Shown here: one piece after another, positions 1 through 4,836 of the stretch
Position numbering within the stretch: the first letter of the stretch is position 1
Layout: every line of letters begins with the position of its first letter
Assembly (NCBI GenBank): GCA_013140405.1
Contig: JABFSV010000128.1
Span: 1 to 5,370 of the forward strand
Direction of reading: 5' to 3'
DNA: 5,370 nucleotides
Source: Methyloglobulus sp.
GTDB taxonomy: Bacteria > Pseudomonadota > Gammaproteobacteria > Methylococcales > Methylomonadaceae
Program-made: the position numbers and the translations under genes
Notes under the pieces: model-generated
Database searches by the model: none
What the model saw: only the letters and a program-made list of their open reading frames with translations
Told to the model about the DNA's origin: nothing

Positions 1-695
1 CTTGTGCATTGGCATTAGGCCAAGCTGGCGCGTTTATTGGCCTTAACTACCACAGCAGCAAAGATGCCGCAGAAAGCCTATACGCGGAATTGACTGCAAA
101 AAATATCAAGGCGATGTTGTTGCCAGCTGATTTGACTGATGAAGACCAAGCCAATGCCGTCGTCGATAAGCTGGTTGCAGAAACCGGACGACTGGACATT
201 CTGGTGAACAACAGCGGCGGCCTCGTCAAACGCGCCAAAATTGAAGAAACCACCTTAGCCAACTGGCAAAAATCGCTGGATATAAACCTCACCAGCGCAT
301 TTTTGGTGACCAAACGCGCAATCCCGCATCTTCGGGCAACCGGAAGCGGTCGTATTGTTAATTTGTTGTCCTTATCCGTGCAAACCGGTGGTGCCAATGG
401 TGCGGGCGCTTACGCCGCACCCAAGGGCGGCCTGATGGTGTTCACCCACACTTTGGCAAAAGAACTCGCTCCAGAAATCCGTACAAACTCGGTCATGCCC
501 GGCACTGTGGAAACCCAGCACCATGAAATCCATTCCACGCCGGAAATGTTGGAAAACTACCGCAAACAAACCCCATTAGGACGCAACACAATGGCTGAAG
601 AGGTTGCCAGTTCTGTGCTTTTTCTGGCAAGCGATATGTCATCGCATATCAATGGGGCGTTGATTGATATTAGCGGGGGTAGGTTTTTGCGTTGA
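1..695 (+). CDS. Short-chain dehydrogenase/reductase (SDR), 3' part; 5' end off the window
   Basis: This is an NAD(P)-dependent oxidoreductase of the classical SDR family, similar to FabG-like 3-oxoacyl-ACP reductases. The reading frame is open from base 3 (Cys-Ala-Leu-Ala-Leu-Gly...) without a start, so the gene begins upstream. About 20 residues, including the Rossmann TGxxxGxG loop, are missing. Counting from the TTG at base 9, visible motifs are the Asp of 'ADLT' near 41, NNSG (67-70, the NNAG equivalent), the structural Asn 93 in 'DINL', Ser121, and the catalytic pair Tyr135/Lys139 in 'YAAPK'. These are followed by 'SVMPGTVET' (161-169) and the C-terminal 'GALIDISGGRFLR'. The distance from Ser121 to Tyr135 is one residue longer than usual. 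All catalytic residues are present, so it should be active. The substrate cannot be told from sequence, and the gene may be FabG-like or a sugar/alcohol dehydrogenase. No T-rich terminator hairpin follows the TGA stop. Confidence 0.93.
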   Translation, partial: CALALGQAGAFIGLNYHSSKDAAESLYAELTAKNIKAMLLPADLTDEDQANAVVDKLVAETGRLDILVNNSGGLVKRAKIEETTLANWQKSLDINLTSAFLVTKRAIPHLRATGSGRIVNLLSLSVQTGGANGAGAYAAPKGGLMVFTHTLAKELAPEIRTNSVMPGTVETQHHEIHSTPEMLENYRKQTPLGRNTMAEEVASSVLFLASDMSSHINGALIDISGGRFLR

Positions 696-729
696 TTTTT
701 CACCTGAAGACTCAGTAACTTGAATCGGC

Positions 730-747
730 CTCCACGTACAGCGTGGA
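730..747. repeat. Small hairpin, part of a degenerate dispersed repeat
   Basis: TCCACG (731-736) and CGTGGA (742-747) form a perfect 6-bp stem around the loop TACAG. The sequence resembles the hairpin at 800-824, as if both came from one family of 'TTCCCACG...CGTGGGAA' palindromes. No T-run follows on the plus strand, so it is not a canonical intrinsic terminator for the dehydrogenase gene. Confidence 0.45.
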
Positions 748-799
748 AATAAATACGCAATGTGCTACAGCGGTGCGAGACCCAGGGCATTTCTGGCTG

Positions 800-824
800 C
801 ATTCCCATGAAGAGCGTGGGAATG
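800..824. repeat. 10-bp stem hairpin of the TTCCCA...TGGGAA dispersed-repeat type
   Basis: CATTCCCATG (800-809) pairs with CGTGGGAATG (815-824) over 10 bp, with one T-G wobble and a five-base loop AAGAG. Similar palindromes occur in many intergenic copies in some gammaproteobacterial genomes; this is recollection, not a search result. It lies between convergent genes. The following bases are A-rich rather than T-rich on the plus strand, so a repeat element is a better reading than a terminator. Confidence 0.55.
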
Positions 825-870
825 ATAAAAAATTTAGAACTATTGATTCGGTTTTATAAAGTTTTAAATC

Positions 871-928
871 CCGTTCGCCTTGAGTCCACCGAAAGGCTTG
901 TGTGCTTCGACAAGCTCAGCACGAACGG
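871..928. repeat. Inverted pair of a ~27-bp dispersed repeat (CCGTTCG...GAAG type)
   Basis: Two inverted copies of a ~27-bp unit face each other. The right copy (902-928, read on the minus strand) begins CCGTTCGTGCTGAGCTTGTC. The left copy (871-897) begins CCGTTCGCCTTGAG and is degraded in its second half. The outer arms CCGTTCG (871-877) and CGAACGG (922-928) pair perfectly. After a three-base mismatch, TGAG (881-884) pairs with CTCA (915-918). An inner stem GCTTGT/ACAAGC (896-901/910-915) is also possible. Units with this core are familiar as intergenic repeats in many proteobacteria (recollection). The whole could form a cruciform or stabilise the 3' end of the minus-strand transcript. Confidence 0.65.
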
Positions 929-993
929 TTCAAACATTAAAGGGGCTAATCAATGTTGTTATACTAGGATCTTGCAACTTACCAAGAATCAAA

Positions 994-1395
994 CTATGGC
1001 TTTTTTTGAATTGGTGGCTCTGATGGAGGTGACGTTATAGTTGGCAGCTCTTGATGATTTTGTGCAGAAGGTATGTTAATTGTTATGTATTCAGATGCTT
1101 TTGTAAGTATAAAGAAAATTATACTTAGAATAGCTCCTGTAGCTATAGCACCGCCAAGAATCATATTTTTCCATTTCACCAAATCATCGACTTTTGATTT
1201 AATGCTTTCTACAGATTTGCTCAACGAAGAGATGGAAGCATTTATCTCTCCGAGAGATTTTTGCATTTCCATAATTGATTGTACGAAATGAAATTCTGGA
1301 TGCCCATATCCTATAGATGGTGGTGGTGTCTGGGGTATAGAGGCAGGTGCCTCGTCAGAAGATTCTTTATCAGACTTTGGTGGTATCTGATTCAT
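994..1395 (-). CDS. Small coiled-coil protein with one membrane helix and proline-rich tail; function unknown
   Basis: I do not recognise a characterised family. The 133-residue protein has a polar, Pro/Ser-rich N-terminus (1-30). A probable coiled coil follows (about 36-74, 'MEMQKSLGEINASISSLSK...' with hydrophobic heptad spacing). A single hydrophobic segment (about 78-98, 'ILGGAIATGAILSIIFFILT') is likely a membrane helix, and the tail (108-133) is proline-rich. There is no N-terminal signal peptide. A coiled coil followed by one C-proximal membrane helix recalls XhlA/holin-like small proteins and some membrane effectors, but sequence identity to these is not evident. Its ATG sits in an ATGA overlap with the stop of the upstream gene, and no clear ribosome-binding site precedes it, so translational coupling is likely. 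The pair is A+T-rich: about 34% G+C by hand count over 1081-1320, against about 55% over 4381-4620. Confidence 0.75.
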   Translation of the reverse strand: MNQIPPKSDKESSDEAPASIPQTPPPSIGYGHPEFHFVQSIMEMQKSLGEINASISSLSKSVESIKSKVDDLVKWKNMILGGAIATGAILSIIFFILTKASEYITINIPSAQNHQELPTITSPPSEPPIQKKP

Positions 1396-1682
1396 TGTTC
1401 AAGCTTAGTTTTAAGCCATTCCCACATATCAGTAGGCCCCCTACCATAGTACCCAGAGACAGGAACTATAATAGCCGACCCTATAGGGGAACTAACGCCC
1501 TGTGGTTGTCCCGTAATACCAATATGGTTGGAAGCTTCAATTGTAGTGCCTTCATATTTTATTAGCCATCCACGATCTGACTGAAGTTTGTATCGATCAG
1601 AAGGCAATGAAATGCGTTCTTCAACTGCTGTATTTAACGCAGCGCTATTAGGTATCAACGGAATTACAATATAAATTGCCAT
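1392..1682 (-). CDS. Small protein with predicted Cas2/SinR-like ferredoxin fold; function unknown
   Basis: This 96-residue protein is the first gene of a two-gene minus-strand unit. Its pattern suggests a beta-alpha-beta-beta-alpha-beta layout: strand 'AIYIVIPL' (2-9), helix 'NSAALNTAVEERI' (12-24), strands around 'YKLQSDRGWLIKYEG' (31-45), helix 'TIEASNHIGI' (47-56) and strand 'SAIIVPVSGYYGRG' (69-82). It closes with an aromatic 'DMWEWLKTKL' (85-94). The order, size and the closing Tyr/Gly plus Trp-x-Trp-Leu end resemble the small SinR-family/Cas2-like proteins as I remember them. This is pattern matching, not a search result. There is no conserved early Asp as in Cas2 nucleases: the first strand ends in 'IPLIPN'. 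Nuclease activity is therefore doubtful and a binding role is as likely. No strong ribosome-binding site precedes the ATG. The gene ends in the ATGA shared with the downstream membrane protein. Confidence 0.72.
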   Translation of the reverse strand: MAIYIVIPLIPNSAALNTAVEERISLPSDRYKLQSDRGWLIKYEGTTIEASNHIGITGQPQGVSSPIGSAIIVPVSGYYGRGPTDMWEWLKTKLEQ

Positions 1683-1691
1683 AGTTTTAAA

Positions 1692-1721
1692 AGTTTAGCA
1701 TTGTTCTTACTGTTAAGTTAA
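1692..1721 (-). promoter_or_regulatory. Weak candidate promoter for the minus-strand two-gene unit
   Basis: Read on the minus strand, TTAACT (1721-1716) and TAAACT (1697-1692) are separated by 18 bases. Each matches the sigma-70 consensus at four of six positions. The start of transcription would fall close to the ATG at 1682, giving a nearly leaderless mRNA, which fits the lack of a visible ribosome-binding site. A 14-bp A/T palindrome AAAAATTAATTTTT lies just upstream (1721-1734). In such A+T-rich DNA these matches could be chance. Confidence 0.25.
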
Positions 1722-1766
1722 AAAATTAATTTTTACGCTTCATCTTTATGCTCCAAATCCTACCGC

Positions 1767-1791
1767 CGGACAGGGCATGTTGCCCCGTTCG
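1767..1791. repeat. Hairpin around GGGCA-TGT-TGCCC in the divergent intergenic region
   Basis: GGGCA (1773-1777) and TGCCC (1781-1785) form a perfect 5-bp stem with a three-base loop. After an A/C mismatch the stem continues with CGGAC (1767-1771) against GTTCG (1787-1791), including one G-T wobble. It looks like another dispersed palindromic element. Its right arm (1787-1791) is shared with the next hairpin, so the two structures are mutually exclusive. Confidence 0.45.
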
Positions 1792-1828
1792 TATTGTTTC
1801 CGTGTGGTTCAGGAATGACAACACGAAC
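1787..1828. repeat. Long hairpin GTTCGTATTGT...ACAACACGAAC
   Basis: GTTCGTATTGT (1787-1797) pairs with ACAACACGAAC (1818-1828) with one mismatch in 11. The stem continues inward as TTCC (1798-1801) with GGAA (1812-1815) across a two-base bulge, leaving a 10-base loop. CCCC (1783-1786) and GGGG (1843-1846) could add an outer clamp around a bulged right side. It lies upstream of the TATAAT box, so it would not be part of the yciO transcript made from that promoter. A repeat element or protein-binding site is more likely than an attenuator. Confidence 0.5.
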
Positions 1829-1882
1829 AAAACGAATGTGACGGGGTTCAAACCAAATGCTGCATGGAAGGATTGCATTTGC

Positions 1883-1911
1883 GTAACGTCGGTACGGATG
1901 TGCGGTATAAT
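1883..1911 (+). promoter_or_regulatory. Candidate sigma-70 promoter of the yciO-rluB operon
   Basis: A perfect -10 box TATAAT lies at 1906-1911. The sequence 17 bases further up (1883-1888, GTAACG) matches the -35 consensus at only three positions, and there is no TGn extension. Transcription would start near 1917-1919, about 25 bases before the preferred yciO start. This is the only good promoter I see before the five co-directional genes. Confidence 0.5.
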
Positions 1912-1943
1912 TACAGTCAATTTCGTTATTTATGTCATTGTGC

Positions 1944-2564
1944 ATGGCTCAGTTTTTTGCAATACACCCAGAAAATCCGCAATTACGTTTGATTCATCGT
2001 GCCGTGGAAATCATCCAGAACGGCGGCGTTATTGCCTACCCAACCGATTCGTCTTATGCGCTGGCCTGTCATATCGGCGATAAACAGGCGTTGGATAAAA
2101 TACGCCGTATCCGGCAATTGGATGACAAACACGATTTTACGTTGATTTGTACGGATTTGACCCAGGTCTCTACGTTTACCAAGATGGGCAACAATGCTCA
2201 TCGCCTGATTAAGGCCTTAACGCCTGGGCCGTTCACGTTTATTCTGGATGCAACCCGTGAAGTGCCGCGCCGATTACAACACCCCAATAAAAAGACCATC
2301 GGTATTCGTATCCCTAGCCACCCTATCGCACAATTACTGGTCAAAGAGCTGCAAGAACCATTATTCAGCTCGACGCTAATGCTACCAGGTGATGAAGAAG
2401 GGCTGTCCGACCCTTACGAAATCCGCGAACGATTGGAACATGAATTGGATTTAGTCATAGATGCCGGAGTGATACCGTGCGAAGAAACCACGATCATTGC
2501 CTTTCTGGATCATGGCCCTGAAATAGTCAGGCAAGGCAAAGGCATAGCGCCGATGATGGATTAA
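1944..2564 (+). CDS. yciO: YciO, YrdC/Sua5-superfamily protein (threonylcarbamoyl-AMP synthase-like)
   Basis: This protein belongs to the YrdC/Sua5 superfamily, whose TsaC/Sua5 members make threonylcarbamoyl-AMP from threonine, bicarbonate and ATP for tRNA t6A formation. The sequence follows E. coli YciO closely along its length: 'MAQFFAIHPENPQLRLI' at the start, 'YPTDSSYALAC' (32-42), 'RIRQLDDKHDFTLIC' (55-69), 'TPGPFTFIL' (93-101), 'KKTIGIRIPSHPIAQ' (116-130) and 'SSTLMLPG' (142-149). I chose the ATG at 1944 because it gives 206 residues and a start matching E. coli YciO. An in-frame ATG at 1932 would add four residues, and neither has a clear ribosome-binding site. The Ser-x-x-Asn motif of TsaC is replaced by 'SSTLM', as in the YciO branch. 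It may therefore not be the cell's main t6A enzyme, and its physiological role is less certain than that of TsaC. Confidence 0.93.
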   Translation: MAQFFAIHPENPQLRLIHRAVEIIQNGGVIAYPTDSSYALACHIGDKQALDKIRRIRQLDDKHDFTLICTDLTQVSTFTKMGNNAHRLIKALTPGPFTFILDATREVPRRLQHPNKKTIGIRIPSHPIAQLLVKELQEPLFSSTLMLPGDEEGLSDPYEIRERLEHELDLVIDAGVIPCEETTIIAFLDHGPEIVRQGKGIAPMMD

Positions 2565-2576
2565 CAGGTATCAAGA

Positions 2577-3239
2577 ATGATGAATGAATTATCAATGATA
2601 CAGCGCATCGCCGTCTGGATATTGCCGGTGATTTTTGCCATTACCGTGCATGAGGTCGCGCACGGTTGGGTGGCAAAAAAATACGGGGACAACACCGCTG
2701 CTATGCAAGGGCGTTTAACCATAAACCCCATCAAGCATATTGACTGGCTAGGCACTATCATTATTCCTGGGTTATTGCTACTGACTGGGACAGGATTTAT
2801 TTTTGGCTGGGCCAAGCCAGTACCCGTCGATGCCCGTAATTTTAAAAAACCCCGTCATGATATGGCGATAGTCGCTTTGGCAGGCCCAGTTTCAAATGTA
2901 CTTATGGCAATTGCTTGGGCATTGCTTGCCCGCATTGGCGTAACGATAGGCGCAAATGCAGAAAATATCTCCTTGCCGTTGATTTACACAGGCATTGCCG
3001 GCATTTCGATTAATCTGGTATTGGCGTTAATTAACCTGTTGCCCATACCGCCTTTGGATGGTAGCCGTGTCTTGACAGGTATCCTGCCGTCTCGATTAGC
3101 CTGGCAATATAATCAATTAGAGCGCTATGGATTCATTATCCTGTTGATTTTGTTATATACTAAAATCTTGAATACCATATTAGCCTACCCGATGTACTTT
3201 GCCCAAAACCTGTTTTTTTCGCTTGCGGGGATAAATTAA
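2577..3239 (+). CDS. Site-2 protease family intramembrane zinc metalloprotease (M50)
   Basis: This is a polytopic inner-membrane protease of the S2P/M50 family, which cleaves transmembrane segments of substrates inside the bilayer. The zinc motif 'HEVAH' (His25, Glu26, His29) lies in the first hydrophobic segment. The third zinc ligand is probably Asp161 in 'NLLPIPPLDGSR' (153-164). Other hydrophobic segments are near 56-76, 96-118, 135-157 and 184-204. At 220 residues it is a minimal form with no PDZ domain (unlike RseP) and no CBS domain. 'FGWAKPVPVDARNFKKPRHD' (76-95) is typical of this compact subfamily. AGGT at 2566-2569 stands seven bases before the ATG, and yciO ends only 12 bases upstream, so co-transcription is very likely. 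An ATG codon directly follows the start codon (2580) and could serve as an alternative. No substrate can be named from this sequence. Confidence 0.92.
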   Translation: MMNELSMIQRIAVWILPVIFAITVHEVAHGWVAKKYGDNTAAMQGRLTINPIKHIDWLGTIIIPGLLLLTGTGFIFGWAKPVPVDARNFKKPRHDMAIVALAGPVSNVLMAIAWALLARIGVTIGANAENISLPLIYTGIAGISINLVLALINLLPIPPLDGSRVLTGILPSRLAWQYNQLERYGFIILLILLYTKILNTILAYPMYFAQNLFFSLAGIN

Positions 3240-3281
3240 ATGCTTATAGACTCGGTATTTTGTTGAAATAATGCAGTGAAT

Positions 3282-4172
3282 ATGCTCGAAAGCACTATTG
3301 AACGACCTACTGCACCACAAGCATTAGCCATCGTCAATGGCACACCGTTCAACCAGTTACCGGAAGACTTGTACATACCGCCGGATGCTTTGGAAGTGTT
3401 CCTTGAGTTGTTTGAAGGGCCGCTGGATTTATTGCTGTATCTGATAAGGCGGCAAAATGTTGACATTATCAACATACCGATAGCCCAGATTACCCATCAG
3501 TACATTGCTTACATTCAAGTGATGGGCAATCTTAAGATGGAATTGGCAGCGGAATACCTGGTGATGGCGGCAGTGCTGGCGGAAATCAAATCCCGAATGC
3601 TACTGCCCAGGCAAACTGAATCTGAAGACGAGGAAGAAGACCCCAGGGCGACCTTGATCCGTAGGCTACAAGAATACGAGTGCATCAAGAGCGTTGCCGA
3701 AGAAATCGACCTGATGCCACGGTTGGAACGTGACATTTTTGCCGCAGTCGTTGATGTGTCCAAATTGAATATCGAACAAGCCTTGCCTGACATCCAGCTT
3801 AAAGAAATGCTGTTGGCATTTCAGGATGTCTTGAAACGGGTTGACCAACTCAGCCATCATCATATCACCAAGGAACCGTTGTCTGTCCGTGAACGAATGT
3901 CAGCCATTTTGGAAAACCTTAAAGGAGCGGATAGTCTCCTTTTTTCGCAACTTTTCTCCAGAAAAGAAGGACGACAAGGTGTCGTCGTCTCGTTTCTGGC
4001 CATTCTCGAACTCAGCAAAGAACGGCTCATCGACATTTTCCAGCACGAGCCTTTCGCAGAGTTGCGGATTAGAACTGCCGGCGCTATCCACTCCCTCGAT
4101 GGTAATAGAGGCGATGGAGGAGTTGACGCAATTGGTGGAAGTCGAGCCAGTAGTGCCGGATCCAGTCATTGA
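3282..4172 (+). CDS. scpA: ScpA, kleisin subunit of the Smc-ScpAB condensin
   Basis: ScpA bridges the head and neck of the Smc dimer and recruits ScpB, forming the ring that compacts and segregates the chromosome. Numbered from the ATG at 3282 (296 residues), the N-terminal Smc-neck-binding region carries 'LFEGPLDLLLYLIRR' (43-57) and 'EYLVMAAVLAEIKSRMLLP' (91-109). An acidic linker (112-120) and a central ScpB-binding segment follow. The C-terminal winged helix contains 'VVSFLAILELSKERLIDI' (235-252). An in-frame GTG at 3276 would add two residues. Neither start has a good ribosome-binding site, and the gap to the protease gene is about 40 bp. After 'EPFAELRIRT' the last ~30 residues are Gly/Ser-rich, unlike a conserved ScpA end, and lie where the scpB frame is already protein-like. 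The tail may be a lineage-specific read-on or the product of a late frameshift. Confidence 0.93.
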   Translation: MLESTIERPTAPQALAIVNGTPFNQLPEDLYIPPDALEVFLELFEGPLDLLLYLIRRQNVDIINIPIAQITHQYIAYIQVMGNLKMELAAEYLVMAAVLAEIKSRMLLPRQTESEDEEEDPRATLIRRLQEYECIKSVAEEIDLMPRLERDIFAAVVDVSKLNIEQALPDIQLKEMLLAFQDVLKRVDQLSHHHITKEPLSVRERMSAILENLKGADSLLFSQLFSRKEGRQGVVVSFLAILELSKERLIDIFQHEPFAELRIRTAGAIHSLDGNRGDGGVDAIGGSRASSAGSSH

Positions 4173-4836
4173 GTTACTGGATGTCAACATGGAAATAAAA
4201 CGCATCGTTGAAGCTATCATTTTTGCCGCTAATCGTCCGATGACGGTCAAGCAGATTCAGCAGGTGTTCCCAGAAATTGAGCAACCTGAACTTATTGAAA
4301 TACTTGGAGCAATTGAGTCCATCACAGAAGATTATCGTGACCGACCCATCGAATTAAAGCACGTTGCCAGTGGTTATCGTTTTCAAGTCAGGCAGGAGCT
4401 GTCCCGCTGGGTATCGCGCTTGTTCGAGGAAAAACCGCCGCGCTATTCCCGCGCCTTACTGGAAACTTTGGCGATTATTGCGTACCGGCAGCCCGTAACA
4501 CGCGGCGATATTGAAGATATCCGTGGTGTTAGCGTCAGCTCAAGTATCATACAAACCTTATTGGAGCGGGACTGGATAAAAGTAGTCGCCCATAAGGAAG
4601 CGCCAGGCCGTCCCGGTTTATACGGCACGACCAAACAATTTTTGGATTATTTCAACATCACCAACTTAAACGATCTACCGACTTTGCAAGAGATACAAGA
4701 TCTTGATTTGTCATTAGATAACGCACAACACATCCTACAGGAAGAGAGTGAAAAACAAACCACCGACGAGCAAGACGAATTCGCCCAAACGTACACCAAC
4801 ATCCGCGAAGAACTCGGCGAAACCACAGCCGTCTGA
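4114..4836 (+). CDS. scpB: ScpB, winged-helix subunit of the Smc-ScpAB condensin
   Basis: ScpB is a dimeric tandem winged-helix protein that binds the middle of ScpA. Numbered from the ATG at 4114 (240 residues), the first winged helix starts around 'MEIKRIVEAIIFAANRP' (26-42). The second holds the family hallmark 'YSRALLETLAIIAYRQPVTR' (111-130), then 'IRGV' and 'GRPGLYGTTKQFLDYF' (165-180). The C-terminus (208-240) is acidic and probably disordered. The start is uncertain. ATG 4114 has AGAGG only two bases away and overlaps scpA by 59 bp. ATG 4189 (215 residues) lies where the recognisable domain begins, with GGA seven bases upstream. TTG 4132 sits nine bases after a strong GGAGGAG (4116-4122). 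The residues between 4114 and 4189 read like real acidic protein sequence, which slightly favours the long form. The 3' end encodes the rluB start in another frame. Confidence 0.92.
   Translation: MEELTQLVEVEPVVPDPVIELLDVNMEIKRIVEAIIFAANRPMTVKQIQQVFPEIEQPELIEILGAIESITEDYRDRPIELKHVASGYRFQVRQELSRWVSRLFEEKPPRYSRALLETLAIIAYRQPVTRGDIEDIRGVSVSSSIIQTLLERDWIKVVAHKEAPGRPGLYGTTKQFLDYFNITNLNDLPTLQEIQDLDLSLDNAQHILQEESEKQTTDEQDEFAQTYTNIREELGETTAV
4739..4747 (+). promoter_or_regulatory. Ribosome-binding site that fixes the rluB GTG start
   Basis: AGGA (4739-4742), continuing as AGGAAGAG, stands five bases before the GTG at 4748. It lies inside scpB. Because no other ATG, GTG or TTG occurs in the rluB frame between the in-frame TAG at 4715-4717 and the S4 domain, this site decides the start. 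Confidence 0.7.

Larger units (their letters stand above)
696..993. other. Convergent intergenic region without a gene
   Basis: This stretch separates the stop of the dehydrogenase gene (plus strand) from the stop of the minus-strand coiled-coil gene. I see no plausible coding region. It holds the two small hairpins and the inverted repeat pair annotated separately, plus A+T-rich filler between 825 and 870. A short open frame crossing 762-1040 has repeat-derived, non-protein-like content. Confidence 0.7.

Noticed and set aside
800..824. Hairpin as intrinsic terminator of the dehydrogenase gene
   Set aside because: The stem is good, but no T-tract follows on the plus strand. A-rich sequence follows instead.
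762..1040. 92-residue open frame on the plus strand
   Set aside because: It runs through the intergenic palindromes and into the antisense of the minus-strand gene, and its sequence is repeat-derived.
1748..2083. 111-residue open frame on the plus strand across the intergenic hairpins
   Set aside because: It overlaps the start of yciO in another frame and covers the hairpins and promoter. Its Cys/Arg-rich translation has no domain-like pattern.
3240..3266. Eight-codon ATG frame between the protease gene and scpA
   Set aside because: It has no ribosome-binding site of its own and shows no leader-peptide features such as runs of one amino acid.
3841..4098. Open frame continuous with scpB extending far back into scpA
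   Set aside because: The translation before about 4099 is Ser/Phe-rich and unlike ScpB. The same DNA encodes the conserved ScpA winged helix in another frame, so it is a chance open stretch.
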